Shown: positions 17,810 to 27,056, numbered from the stretch's first letter. The stretch: DNA of 64,000 nucleotides from Rhodospirillaceae bacterium (GCA_947476695.1 CANJRD010000003.1:124001-188000); one strand, 5' to 3'. Notes: generated by a model from the sequence alone, not told the origin. Numbers and translations: made by a program.

Positions 17810-18568
17810 CTATGCCGTCGTGTTCTCGTTCGGGTGCTTCTGCGAAGCTCGGTATTTAAATTGTGTCGGCCAGCGCACCGGCCGCTGCTCCTTCTTTTGG
17901 CAAACGCATAGTAATGCCGCGTTTTCCGGCGCGTTCCTGAATCCGCCTACGGGATCGACCCCGAACTCTTGGAACTGCCCGGATAGCCCGCCAGCCCATC
18001 CCTTCAGGTACAGCAGTTCAAATCCATTTTCACTGTAGAAGTCATGATAGGCTGTTGGACTGAAGTTCCAAAATCCGTGGTTGTATCGGTTCAGAGGCGC
18101 CGCCTGAAGGATGACGCCACCAACTGCCATCATCTCGGCGACGTTCTTGAACGCTTGCCCGACGTTGAAACAATGTTCAAGCGTTCCAGTGTCAATAGCG
18201 AGGTCGTAGCGGCTTACCATATCTGCGGGCAGAGGTTCATTGAGATCCACTTGACGCTCTATCCCGCGCTCCGGCGCGACATCGATATAGTCGACGTCAA
18301 GCGCAAGACTCTTGAATAGGACGTCACTGTCCAAGACAGCCGCCAGGGCACCTTTAGCGCCGTGCCTCATTGCGATTTGGGCAGCATCCTGCCTCACAAC
18401 AAAGGCGTCGTCCTTCAATGAAGGAAACACGGACCGCACTTCGTTCGCCGTTGCAATCAGATCGGGATATCCAAGCGCGACCGTTCTGAGCCGTCGGCTT
18501 TCGTCACCTGGCCTCGCGTGTGCCAAAACTGACTTCAAAAGGTTGAGGTAGATCGCGTTCATCGCCAT
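17810..18568 (-). CDS. SAM-dependent methyltransferase-like protein
   Basis: 252 residues, apparently a class I methyltransferase-type Rossmann fold. The visible landmarks are DYIDVAPERGIERQVDLNEPLP (near residues 93-114, acidic residue for SAM), the LAIDTGTLEHCFN motif, then MMAVGGVILQAAPLNRYNHGFW and FSPTAYHDFYSENGF. The last segments are typical of methyltransferase-like proteins in surface-glycan clusters. A conventional GxGxG motif I is not obvious, so catalytic activity is uncertain. It lies 15 bases after the glycosyltransferase gene and 13 before mce. The low GC in this gene and its upstream neighbour compared with the flanking genes suggests later acquisition. Confidence 0.65.
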   Translation of the reverse strand: MAMNAIYLNLLKSVLAHARPGDESRRLRTVALGYPDLIATANEVRSVFPSLKDDAFVVRQDAAQIAMRHGAKGALAAVLDSDVLFKSLALDVDYIDVAPERGIERQVDLNEPLPADMVSRYDLAIDTGTLEHCFNVGQAFKNVAEMMAVGGVILQAAPLNRYNHGFWNFSPTAYHDFYSENGFELLYLKGWAGGLSGQFQEFGVDPVGGFRNAPENAALLCVCQKKEQRPVRWPTQFKYRASQKHPNENTTA

Positions 18569-18583
18569 GGGGCACCTTCGACC

Positions 18584-20170
18584 TTAGCTGCGAGATGCGG
18601 CGAACGCGAGGACCGCGCGCTCCAACGCTCTTGCATTGGCCTCCACGTCCGATACGGGCCTTACGATTTCGCGCGCAACTTCACCGTACGCAGCACGCGT
18701 ATTCGGATCACTCGCCAGCATCACAGCGACGCGGACATATTCATCGACGGTTTCGACAACGCATCTTGGGTCGCGTTGCTTTTCCCAAATCGCGTTCAAT
18801 CCCGGCGACTTGTGGTGAACGACCGGAATGCCCTTTGCGGCGACTTCTACTGCCGCCAACCCTTGCGCAATCGGGAATGTTTCCAGATAGACATCGATTA
18901 ATTTTCCATAAACGTGCACATCCACGACCGGAAGCAAAGAAATGCGGCTCATCGGACATCCCGCATCACGGAAGATTTTGTGCAGTTCCCCTTGATCACC
19001 GCTTCCTGCGGCAAAGAATGCACTGTCAGGGCAAGCCTCCAATATTGTGCGCACGACCGATGCATAGATGGGCGAAATTTTTTGCCCACGCGCAAATGTG
19101 CCAAATACCATTGTTGCCGGAGGCAGCGTCGCGCGCGCCTTTTCGATTTCGGATTTTTCGCGCGGTGGCGTCAAGAAACGCTCTTCGGTAGAGAATGGCG
19201 CAACAACGATTTTTTCAGGTGGCACGCCCATCTCGATCGCGTCCGAGATCGCGTTGTCGGTCAGCAAGAACCCGTCCACACCAGACGACAAAAGCGGTAC
19301 GAAACTCATTGGGGAAAACAATTGAACCGGTGCAATTCGAGAATGCATGATCGCAAGCATTGTCGCCGATACCTTCTCAAAGATCACCGTGTCGATCTGG
19401 TCAGCATCACAGAGTTCGCGGAGAGCTTTCACAGCTTGCGACCTCGGACTCTTGCGCCAACGATCTGCGCAAGAGCGGACGGTTACGTGATTCAATGATG
19501 CGAGAAAGTTTCGCGTTTCGTCGTCTGCATCTCGCAGGGTATAGATGAATACTGGCGCGTCCGTAGGGGTTCCAGTTTCGTGCCCACTCCACCAGCTTGT
19601 GTACAATTTGCCAGGGGCGAATGTCTGATTGAAATTTATTTCGTTTATTAAATACGCGATGCGATTTGAGTTTCGCAGCGGCAGAAAAGCTGGCTCGATT
19701 GTAGCGCCTAGAAAACCACTGAACGGCGCGATTAATTTGTCGCGCAAGTACCGCGAGCCTTCCAGATGATCTTCGCAGGTCTTCCAAATCACAGCGTACA
19801 GGTTGTTAAATAGTTTATAAAAAACATTCGAACCCGGATCGCTGGAAGGCCACTTGAGTTCTTCAAGTATTTTCCGGCCTATCTCGCCGTTCATCGGCGA
19901 TCGCCAAAAAGTGAAGCAATGGGCGAGCGCACTACTCATCAGTTCGAGCTCAGAGGGATCGGCTATACGGGCGCGCTGCTCGACAAAGGGGGCAAACGCA
20001 ATAAGAAGTTTTTCGAGGGTCGCCCGCGACGCCACGCGTGTCGCCATAAAATGGCGTAACAGAGTCATGAGGTTCTGAAGGCCTTCAGGGCGATTGAGCT
20101 TCAGATCGCGAAGCGTCATTTCGGTGAACTGTGCTGGCGTGACGCTCGTTGTCATTTGAGATTCGGACAT
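18584..20170 (-). CDS. GT-B glycosyltransferase, SPINDLY/O-GlcNAc-transferase C-terminal type
   Basis: About 528 residues. The N-terminal ~200 residues are helical with no repeat consensus I can define. The C-terminal part resembles the GT41-like domain: MGVPPEKIVVAPFSTEERFL, TMVFGTFARGQKISPIYASVV, then IDVYLETFPIAQGLAAVEVAAKGIPVV with the acceptor-side Glu/Pro-Ile pattern common in GT-B enzymes. Possible roles are protein or lipid glycosylation. The start is uncertain: ATGs at 20206, 20170 and 20155 are in frame, and none has a clear ribosome site. Base composition is visibly more AT-rich than the surrounding housekeeping genes. It pairs with the downstream methyltransferase-like gene. Confidence 0.65.
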   Translation of the reverse strand: MSESQMTTSVTPAQFTEMTLRDLKLNRPEGLQNLMTLLRHFMATRVASRATLEKLLIAFAPFVEQRARIADPSELELMSSALAHCFTFWRSPMNGEIGRKILEELKWPSSDPGSNVFYKLFNNLYAVIWKTCEDHLEGSRYLRDKLIAPFSGFLGATIEPAFLPLRNSNRIAYLINEINFNQTFAPGKLYTSWWSGHETGTPTDAPVFIYTLRDADDETRNFLASLNHVTVRSCADRWRKSPRSQAVKALRELCDADQIDTVIFEKVSATMLAIMHSRIAPVQLFSPMSFVPLLSSGVDGFLLTDNAISDAIEMGVPPEKIVVAPFSTEERFLTPPREKSEIEKARATLPPATMVFGTFARGQKISPIYASVVRTILEACPDSAFFAAGSGDQGELHKIFRDAGCPMSRISLLPVVDVHVYGKLIDVYLETFPIAQGLAAVEVAAKGIPVVHHKSPGLNAIWEKQRDPRCVVETVDEYVRVAVMLASDPNTRAAYGEVAREIVRPVSDVEANARALERAVLAFAASRS

Positions 20171-20206
20171 TAGATGGCGAAAAATTCTGGCATCCACGAC
20201 TGACAT

Positions 20207-20555
20207 TCAACGACATCTTGGGTGCCGTTATACAGTGGCTTACCGTATCAATAGGCGATGCTCAGGCAGGGATTTCCCGCCAGAGGGTAATGGGTTCGGG
20301 ACCGAAAATCATTCTCCAATCGCGCAACAATCCTGTTCGTCCCATTCGTACGCGGCACCGGCCACTGCGGCACGCTCAGGTAACATAATCTGGCTGTTGC
20401 GACGGGTGAAAGACGTCGGAAGTCTGGACGCACCCGCTTAAAATCGCATATTGTCAGGCGAAATGTTTGATTGACTTTAGTTAAATAGGCAATCGTCAGT
20501 CTACCATCGGATACCACCAACCTCTTTTGTTTCCACTGACCCAGCGAAGCATCTC
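20207..20555. other. Divergent promoter region of the sugar cluster
   Basis: 349 bases between the divergent glycosyltransferase and dehydrogenase genes, locally AT-rich around 20455-20530. Candidate -35-like elements (TTGATT, TTGACT near 20465-20475) occur, but no well-spaced -10 was convincing. No coding potential, repeat or RNA gene was seen. Confidence 0.3.
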
Positions 20556-21569
20556 GTGATCAATATCGGCGTTATTGGCCTAGGCTATTGGGGCCCAAAT
20601 CTTGTTCGCGTATTCAACGAGCACGCGGGCTCGCGGGTTACCGCAGTGGCTGATTTCCGCGCCGACCGTTGTGATCGGCTGCGTGTGCGCTATCCGACGA
20701 TCCACTCCTTCGCGACTGCGGATGAACTAATCGGCTCGGATGTTCAAGCGGTGGTGATTGCAACCCCGCTCGCCCATCATTTTCCCATCGCTTTACGCGC
20801 GCTTCAGGCAGGCAAACACGTTCTGATCGAAAAGCCCTTCACCAGCACAGCGGCTGAAGCGCAAATTTTGATCGACGAGGCGGCCAAGCGCAAACTCACG
20901 CTGCTTGTCGACCACACGTTTGTCTACAACCCTGCGGTCTCGAAGCTGCGCGATTTGATCACGAGCGGTGAACTTGGAGAGCTCCTCTATTTCGATTCTC
21001 AACGAATCAATCTTGGGCTCTTCCAATCTGACTCGGATGTGGTTTGGGATCTGGCAGTCCATGACCTTGCCATCCTGCATCACCTCACCGGCGACATACC
21101 CGTTTCGGTGGCGGCCGTTGGCGCCGTTCATCTCGAAGGGCACCCGGTCAATACCGCATTCATCACAATGCAGTACGCTCGGCGCTTCATCGCCCATGTC
21201 AATGTGAACTGGCTGTCACCGGTAAAAGTCCGGCAGCTCATTGTGGGCGGCAGCAAGCGCATGGTCATTTACGACGACCTTGGTCCGGGCAACAAGATTC
21301 GCGTGTATGATTGCGGTGCGGAGGGGCTGGCTGCCGACGATCCGGATTACCGCCGCCGTGTCGACTATCGCTTCGGCGATATGTGGGCACCCCACGTAGA
21401 TCCTGCGGAGCCGCTGGGTCGTTTGGCGACGCACTTCGTTGCTTGCATTGAGAAGCGCGCGGAACCATTGTCCGGCGGCGATGCGGGCCTCCATGTTGTA
21501 CGACTTCTGGAAGCCGCGAAGGCTTCCATTGAGAAGTCAGGCACTCCCGTTCCGTTTGCCACGGAATAA
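20556..21569 (+). CDS. Gfo/Idh/MocA family oxidoreductase, sugar-nucleotide type
   Basis: Predicted NAD-dependent dehydrogenase of 337 residues, probably acting on a nucleotide sugar or its 3-keto form. The Rossmann motif GVIGLGYWGPNL is at residues 5-16, the catalytic-domain EKP at 92-94 (HVLIEKPF) and the DLAVHDLAILHHL segment at 165-177 carries the conserved Asp and His. The close following aminotransferase suggests the WbpB/WbpE logic of 3-amino sugar synthesis (oxidation at C3, then transamination). The start is GTG at 20556, giving MINIGVIG, with no strong ribosome site. It is the first gene of a four-gene plus-strand operon. Confidence 0.85.
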   Translation: MINIGVIGLGYWGPNLVRVFNEHAGSRVTAVADFRADRCDRLRVRYPTIHSFATADELIGSDVQAVVIATPLAHHFPIALRALQAGKHVLIEKPFTSTAAEAQILIDEAAKRKLTLLVDHTFVYNPAVSKLRDLITSGELGELLYFDSQRINLGLFQSDSDVVWDLAVHDLAILHHLTGDIPVSVAAVGAVHLEGHPVNTAFITMQYARRFIAHVNVNWLSPVKVRQLIVGGSKRMVIYDDLGPGNKIRVYDCGAEGLAADDPDYRRRVDYRFGDMWAPHVDPAEPLGRLATHFVACIEKRAEPLSGGDAGLHVVRLLEAAKASIEKSGTPVPFATE

Positions 21570-21590
21570 AGCCGCAAGTTCCGGAAAGCG

Positions 21591-22703
21591 ATGACCGACG
21601 CAATTCCCTTTTTCGACATTCATGCTCAATACAAGCAGCTGGCCAGCGAGATTCATGCGGCCTTACAACCCATTTTTGACAACTCTCAATACAGCGGCGG
21701 TAGTGAGGTTGAGCGTTTCGAGACCGAGTACGCCAAGTATTGCGGCGTCGATCACGCTGTCGGCGTAAATTCGGGAACAAGCGCCCTGCATCTCGCGCTT
21801 CTCGCCGCAGGTGTTGGGCCCGGCGATGAAGTCATTACGACCCCCATGACATTTGTCGCGACCGTTGCCGCAATTGAGTATTGCGGCGCGACGCCTGTTT
21901 ATGTCGATTGCGAACCCGCGACCTGGAACATCGATCCGAGCAAGATCGCGGCTGTCATAACGCCGCGGACCAAGGCCATCATCCCGGTGCACCTGCACGG
22001 GCGGCTGGTCGATATGAAATCGCTGATCGACGTCGCCCGCCCAGCCAACCTCGTCGTGATTGAAGATGCCGCGCAGGCGCACGGCGCGCAGCGTGACGGC
22101 CGGGCCGCCGGCGCATGGGGAACAATCGGCTGCTTCAGCTTTTACCCGAGCAAGAATCTCGGCGCCTATGGTGAAGCAGGCGCACTCACGACAGGCGATT
22201 CTGAACTCGCACAGCGCGCGCGTCTTCTGCGCAGCTGGGGCTCCGAAAAGCGCTATGAGCATAAGTTGAAGGGCTTCAACTACCGCATGGACGGCCTTCA
22301 AGCGGCCGTCCTGCGCGTGAAGCTGCGGCATTTGGCGTCATGGAATGCCGCACGCCAAAATCTGGCGGACCGATATGCCGCGCAACTTACAGGGTTGAAC
22401 CTAGATTTGCCTGCGCCTGCGGAAGTCGGCAGCCACGTCTATCATGTCTTCGCCATCCGGACGCCCAAGCGGGATGCACTCGCCGCTTGGCTGAACGAGA
22501 AAGGTATCGGCACAAGTATTCACTATCCCGTACCCGTTCACCTCCAGCCGGCCTATCGCACGTCGCGATATCAAGAAGGTGCGTTCCCGGTTTGCGAAAG
22601 GGTATCCCAAGAACTGTTATCCTTGCCGCTTTTCCCGGAAATGGATCCTTCGATGGTCGATCGCGTCTGCGACGCCATTAAAAGTTTCTTTGCGAGAGGC
22701 TAG
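21591..22703 (+). CDS. DegT/DnrJ/EryC1/StrS family sugar aminotransferase
   Basis: PLP-dependent aminotransferase of 370 residues acting on a keto-sugar nucleotide. Landmarks: GVNSGTSALHLAL near 58-70 binds the cofactor phosphate, TPMTFVATVAAI follows, VVIEDAAQAHGA near 155-165 holds the pyridine-binding Asp, and Lys 188 in SFYPSKNLGAYGEAG is the Schiff-base lysine. The later YNYRMDG-like NYRMDGLQAA motif also matches. It is close to the WbpE/WlbC group by eye. It lies 21 bases after the dehydrogenase gene and 2 before the epimerase gene. Confidence 0.88.
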   Translation: MTDAIPFFDIHAQYKQLASEIHAALQPIFDNSQYSGGSEVERFETEYAKYCGVDHAVGVNSGTSALHLALLAAGVGPGDEVITTPMTFVATVAAIEYCGATPVYVDCEPATWNIDPSKIAAVITPRTKAIIPVHLHGRLVDMKSLIDVARPANLVVIEDAAQAHGAQRDGRAAGAWGTIGCFSFYPSKNLGAYGEAGALTTGDSELAQRARLLRSWGSEKRYEHKLKGFNYRMDGLQAAVLRVKLRHLASWNAARQNLADRYAAQLTGLNLDLPAPAEVGSHVYHVFAIRTPKRDALAAWLNEKGIGTSIHYPVPVHLQPAYRTSRYQEGAFPVCERVSQELLSLPLFPEMDPSMVDRVCDAIKSFFARG

Positions 22704-22705
22704 AG

Positions 22706-23701
22706 ATGCGCGCGCTGGTCACGGGCGGCGCAGGCTTCATCGGAAGCCACCTCACAGACCGCCTTATCGGGGAGGGTCATGAAGTTGTCGTACTCGATGA
22801 CTTCTCGATCGGACGCCGCGATAATCTCTTGGGCGCCGAGACGTCAGGACGCCTCCGCGTCCTCGAAGGCTCGATTTTGCGACCCGAGGATATTGCAGCG
22901 GCAATCGACGGCTGCGAGCTTGTTTTCCATCTGGCTGTCAGGTCAGTCCGACATTCGATCGGCGACCCCATCGGCAATCACCACATCAATGCCACCGGCA
23001 CACTGAACGTCTTGGAAGCGGCCCGCCAGTCGAAGGTGCGCCGCTTCGTCTATTGCTCATCGTCCGAGGTTTACGGAAACGCGACTGACGCGGTGATGAC
23101 GGAAGACGTAACGGTATGTTGTCCCGTGACGGTGTACGGCGGGGCAAAATTGGTGGGCGAGCACTATGCGCTGGCCTATCACCAAACCTATGGCATGCCG
23201 ACGGTCGTCGTGCGCCCATTCAACGCCTATGGCCCCCGTTCGCACGGACATGGTGAATCAGGCGAGGTGATCCCGCGATTTGCGAGCCGTATCCTGAACG
23301 GCTTAAGACCTTTGATTTTTGGCGATGGATCCCATTCCCGCGATTTTACCTTCGTCACAGAAGTTGCGGAGGGCATCGCCCGCGCAGCGACCTCCGACAG
23401 CACGATCGGTAAGACGGTGAATGTCGCATACGGCCGCGCCGTATCCGTGCTGGAACTCGCGTCGAACCTCACCACGCTTTGCAATCGTCCAGACCTCACG
23501 CCGGAATTCCGTGACGGACGCCCCGGCGACGTCAATGCGCTCCATGCCAGCGTCACACGCTGCCGCGAGCTCCTGGGATTCAGGCCCGAGATTGCGCTGA
23601 AAGATGGCCTCACGCATTACCTTCAATGGCTCCAGCGGACAGTCAACGATCCGTCCGTGCTGCTGGATACTGCCGACGTCAACTGGCGGCTGCCCGAATG
23701 A
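22706..23701 (+). CDS. NAD-dependent epimerase/dehydratase, extended SDR
   Basis: Sugar-nucleotide modifying enzyme of 331 residues. The N-terminal GGAGFIGSHL (residues 7-16) binds NAD; catalytic residues appear as the SSSEVYG serine near 118-124 and the Tyr 144/Lys 148 pair in YGGAKLVGEHY. RPFNAYGPRSHG near 170 and RDFTFVTEVAEGI near 213 are standard for UDP-sugar 4-epimerases and 4,6-dehydratases. Whether it epimerises or dehydrates cannot be told from the sequence. The stop overlaps the next gene's ATG (ATGA), implying coupling. Confidence 0.88.
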   Translation: MRALVTGGAGFIGSHLTDRLIGEGHEVVVLDDFSIGRRDNLLGAETSGRLRVLEGSILRPEDIAAAIDGCELVFHLAVRSVRHSIGDPIGNHHINATGTLNVLEAARQSKVRRFVYCSSSEVYGNATDAVMTEDVTVCCPVTVYGGAKLVGEHYALAYHQTYGMPTVVVRPFNAYGPRSHGHGESGEVIPRFASRILNGLRPLIFGDGSHSRDFTFVTEVAEGIARAATSDSTIGKTVNVAYGRAVSVLELASNLTTLCNRPDLTPEFRDGRPGDVNALHASVTRCRELLGFRPEIALKDGLTHYLQWLQRTVNDPSVLLDTADVNWRLPE

Positions 23702-24837
23702 CAAAGTCCGAAGTCGCATTTAGTCGCCCCTCACTCGGTATCGAGGAAGAGCAGGCCGTACTGGACGCGCTGCGCTCGGGCTGGATTGTAGGCGGGCGTT
23801 ATCTGCAAGAACTTGAACGTCAGTTTGCCGCGCGATGCGGCACAACCGACGCTGTGGGGATGAGTTCTTGGACAACCGCGGCCTTTCTGGTCCTCCAGAG
23901 TTGGGGGATCGGACCGGGCGACGAAGTCATCGTGCCGTCGCTTACCTTCATCGCTTCGGTCAATGTGATCCGTCACGTCGGCGCAACGCCCGTGTTCGCC
24001 GATATCGACCCCAAGACATGGAACATCTCGCCTGAGGATGTAGAGAGGCGAATCACGCCCCGCACGCGGGCGCTTCTGCCTGTCGATCAAATCGGGATGC
24101 CCTGTGACCTTCCCGCCTTCGCGGCCATTGCCGCCAAGCACGGTTTGCGATTGCTTGACGATGCGGCCTGCGCTTTCGGAAGCACGCTTCATGGGAAGCC
24201 GGTCGGAAGCTGGGGAGATGCCGCCGTATTCAGCCTCCACGCGCGAAAGATCATCACGACCGGCGAAGGCGGGATGGTGGTGACGAACGACCGGGCGCTT
24301 GCGGAGCGACTCAGACGGCAGCGACACCAGGGCATGTCACTTTCAGATTTTGCACGGCACGGCGCTCGCCCAAGTGCGTTCGAGAGCTATGATGAGATTG
24401 GCTATAACTTCCGCATCACGGACGTTCAGGCCGCCATTGGCGTCGCGCAGGTCTCAAAACTGGATGCCATTCTGTCTCAGCGGAAAATTCTGGCGGATCG
24501 ATACACCGCCGCCCTTCGCCATAGCGCACTCGTCGCCCCGCCTTTCGTTCCATCCGATGCGCAGCCTAATTGGCAAAGCTACCAAGTCATGCTGCGCGAT
24601 GGCGTCCAGACCTCGCAGAAAGACGTTCTCGATGCCCTCTTTGAGCGTGGGATTCAGGCGCGCCGCGGCGTCATGCCATCTCATCTTGAGAAGCCGTATG
24701 CGGGAACGGGTCGCGACCTGCCGGTGACTGAGCGCGTTGCCGCACGGACGGTTCAGTTACCGCTGCACCCCTCCCTGACTTTTGACGAGCAGGATCGAGT
24801 TATCGAAGCGCTTGAGGAAATCACGCCACGCACATAG
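23698..24837 (+). CDS. Second DegT/DnrJ/EryC1/StrS family aminotransferase
   Basis: A second PLP aminotransferase of 379 residues, clearly different from the one at 21591. It has MSSWTTAAFLVLQSWGIGPGDE near 55-75, SLTFIASVNVI, LLDDAACAFGS near 152-162 and Lys 184 in SLHARKIITTGEGG. The HARK context resembles aminotransferases making 4-amino sugars (PseC/perosamine-synthase-like), though this is only a suggestion. The start at 23698 overlaps the epimerase stop by 4 bases; upstream in-frame sequence is antisense-like. It is the last gene of the plus-strand operon and stops 7 bases before the convergent operon's last stop. Confidence 0.88.
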   Translation: MTKSEVAFSRPSLGIEEEQAVLDALRSGWIVGGRYLQELERQFAARCGTTDAVGMSSWTTAAFLVLQSWGIGPGDEVIVPSLTFIASVNVIRHVGATPVFADIDPKTWNISPEDVERRITPRTRALLPVDQIGMPCDLPAFAAIAAKHGLRLLDDAACAFGSTLHGKPVGSWGDAAVFSLHARKIITTGEGGMVVTNDRALAERLRRQRHQGMSLSDFARHGARPSAFESYDEIGYNFRITDVQAAIGVAQVSKLDAILSQRKILADRYTAALRHSALVAPPFVPSDAQPNWQSYQVMLRDGVQTSQKDVLDALFERGIQARRGVMPSHLEKPYAGTGRDLPVTERVAARTVQLPLHPSLTFDEQDRVIEALEEITPRT

Positions 24838-24848
24838 CAGCGCGCTAT
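24834..24848. other. Short hairpin spanning the two convergent stop codons
   Basis: ATAGC and GCTAT (5 bp) around a 5-base loop; the TAG stops of both operons lie within the arms. It is too short to be a confident terminator, and no T-run is present. It marks a 7-base convergent junction. Confidence 0.25.
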
Positions 24849-25930
24849 CGCTGGAAATCTTGCGGCAATTCGACGGTATCCGGCCAAAGGCCGGTTGGCG
24901 TTGCCACAGGCGCCGCAAAATAGAACGGGGCCTGACGGCGAATATCTGCGATTTCATCCGCAGCCGGCCGCACCCCGCGCAAGCCGTAGAAAACAAAAAT
25001 CGCAAAAGGCATCGCCGTTGCGCCCCATCTTTCCTTGTACTTGAAAACCGGATCATCCCAAGCGGGCGAGCTCTCGAAATTCCAGAACCGTACACCGGTG
25101 CGCCAGGCTTCCTGTATGGCAACATCCAAGAGAAAAGCGCTCGGCTGAAATGCGCGATGCGCTGGATCGGCGCATGGCAGGATATAGCTTCCCGTCAGGC
25201 GGCTTTGGCCCGTAAGCAAAGCGGCGCCGATTTCACCATCGACCTCGGCGACAAGCCACTTGAGCGGCGAGCGCTCACCCAATCGTTCCGCGATCTCGAA
25301 TGTTCCCTCGACGAACGCGCGCGGCTTTGTCGGAATGTTGGCCGTGGCGGCCGTCTCAACATAAATATCCCAAATGCGCTCTAGGTCTGCCGGAATGGCT
25401 TTGCGCGCGCGATATCCACGACTGACCGCGCGCCTTAAGTCGCCGCGACGCTTGACCGGCCACATCGGCGCCTGCTCTCCCAGTGAAAGAAACTGAGTGA
25501 ATTTAACAAGCGTCTCGTCGGGGCGAAGCTGGGCAGCCAAATGCGTGTAGTTCAAGCCGAAGGGCGAATAGAACGCCCCCGTGAAGATGTCGTCAGAATG
25601 CACACGCTCCGAGAATGCAGATAACAGTTCCGCACCATCGCCGGATGCAACCGACACCATTGCGTTACTTCCGAAAAAAGGAAGGCAGTTGATGACCGTC
25701 CCCCGCGTTGTTTGCTTTAGGCGGTAGGGCAATACGCCTGCCAGCACGCCGTTCGTTTGCAACACGAAACACCTGAGTTCATCGCCCAGGATTTGAGTCA
25801 TCAACGCTTGATATGCGGGATGGTGGTAACCGAGGATTTGGCGGTCAGACCAGGTCAGCGCGGTTGCCAGCGCCTGCAGCGCATCGTCGCCCGCAACATC
25901 GGTGACGGCATCAATCACGAGACAGATCAC
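24845..25930 (-). CDS. FemAB/GNAT-like acyltransferase
   Basis: 361 residues with two tandem GNAT-like halves. The N-terminal half contains ILGYHHPAYQALM and VLAGVLPYRLKQ, and the C-terminal half contains LKWLVAEVDGEIGAALLTG, then SAFLLDVAIQEAWRTGVRFWNFESSPAWDDPVFKYKERWG-type sequence (about residues 265-305), the signature of FemAB-like/BioF2-like acetyltransferases. Known relatives add amino acids or acyl groups to cell-wall or polysaccharide precursors. Here it probably acylates an amino sugar. Its start overlaps the upstream methyltransferase by 20 bases. It is the last gene of the five-gene minus-strand operon. Confidence 0.75.
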   Translation of the reverse strand: MICLVIDAVTDVAGDDALQALATALTWSDRQILGYHHPAYQALMTQILGDELRCFVLQTNGVLAGVLPYRLKQTTRGTVINCLPFFGSNAMVSVASGDGAELLSAFSERVHSDDIFTGAFYSPFGLNYTHLAAQLRPDETLVKFTQFLSLGEQAPMWPVKRRGDLRRAVSRGYRARKAIPADLERIWDIYVETAATANIPTKPRAFVEGTFEIAERLGERSPLKWLVAEVDGEIGAALLTGQSRLTGSYILPCADPAHRAFQPSAFLLDVAIQEAWRTGVRFWNFESSPAWDDPVFKYKERWGATAMPFAIFVFYGLRGVRPAADEIADIRRQAPFYFAAPVATPTGLWPDTVELPQDFQR

Positions 25931-27056
25931 TCAACGTGACAATACGACTTCTGCCCGACAGTGCCGCTTGCAGCTTGTCCTTGATGCGCTCACCGAACGT
26001 GTAACTCATGACGAAGACGACGTCGCAGGGATCGGCACAGAGGTCTGCGAAATTCTCCACACGTTGCGTCAAGCCGTCAAAGTAGTGATGCGCCATCTCG
26101 GCAGAATCGTCAAACAGCCTTACACGATCGAACGCATTCGCCACCGCAAGATAGGGAAATGCCCGGAGCGGTACGTAGCATCCAACGGTTTTGCCCCGTT
26201 CGATTGCATCCGCGATCTCGCGGGAGAACCGATCCGCGACGGATGTGGCGAGGCTGCAGAACATATCGTAACCGGCGGTTCCGCCGACTGGCGCGACCTC
26301 CTGCACGACCTCACGACGCCCAACGCAATACAGCGAGCCGCCATAACCGGAGCGTGCGATCTCAAGGGGCTGCATACCAGCTGCCCTGAATGTCGCCGCC
26401 AACGACTCCCGGTCGAAGTAGTTGATGTGCTGATGGATGATCATCGACAGATCGCCCATGGCATTGGATTGCGAGCAATCCGGAACAGCCGCGATCACAA
26501 GCCCACCGCCGGTCAAATGTTTCACCTGATTCTTCAGGAATTGGACCGGATCCGACACATGTTCCAGCACGTCGCTGTGCAGGATCAGATCATAGGGGCC
26601 TGATGTGTCGGGATGCGGAAAGAAGCCTTCTACAACCGCAAAGCCCATATCCGCGGCTGTCTTAATGGCAATGGGACTTGGATCGATGCCTACCGCATGG
26701 ACGCCGGCCTTAACGAGAAGATCGAGGATGTAACATCCGCCGCACCCGATCTCGAGCGCGGACACCGGCGTTCCATACTGCTTGAATGCGCTTTCAATAA
26801 AGCGCCACAGGTCTTGACCATAGGCATCGGCCAGACTTTGACCCACCTGGAGATAACCGACGTTCGCCTCCGCGCGATAAACGCATTCGAGCGCTTGATC
26901 GAGTTCAGGCGAAAGATCTTGGCGGATCAGCCCCAATTCCGGGTCACAGGTGAACGCAAAAGGCGCGCGCGCCGGAATACCTTCAGGGCGAGCCGCATTC
27001 GGATGATCCGTCATCCGCCAGTACAGTGGGAAACTAGGGAGATGAAACGTCTTCAT
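25911..27056 (-). CDS. Class I methyltransferase with C-methyltransferase-like C-terminal domain
   Basis: 381 residues. Residues ~75-200 form a SAM-binding domain: VSALEIGCGGCYILDLL (motif I), GIDPSPIAI (acidic loop), and YDLILHSDVLEHVSDP. The following HQHINYFDRESLAATF segment and the C-terminal ~140 residues with GKTVGCYVPLRAF resemble the two-domain sugar C-methyltransferases (TylC3/NovU type), which methylate keto-deoxysugar nucleotides. In that family an N-terminal Cys-rich zinc motif is usual, but none is visible here, so the exact chemistry is open. Its ATG overlaps the upstream FAD gene's stop by 4 bases. Confidence 0.75.
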   Translation of the reverse strand: MKTFHLPSFPLYWRMTDHPNAARPEGIPARAPFAFTCDPELGLIRQDLSPELDQALECVYRAEANVGYLQVGQSLADAYGQDLWRFIESAFKQYGTPVSALEIGCGGCYILDLLVKAGVHAVGIDPSPIAIKTAADMGFAVVEGFFPHPDTSGPYDLILHSDVLEHVSDPVQFLKNQVKHLTGGGLVIAAVPDCSQSNAMGDLSMIIHQHINYFDRESLAATFRAAGMQPLEIARSGYGGSLYCVGRREVVQEVAPVGGTAGYDMFCSLATSVADRFSREIADAIERGKTVGCYVPLRAFPYLAVANAFDRVRLFDDSAEMAHHYFDGLTQRVENFADLCADPCDVVFVMSYTFGERIKDKLQAALSGRSRIVTLSDLSRD

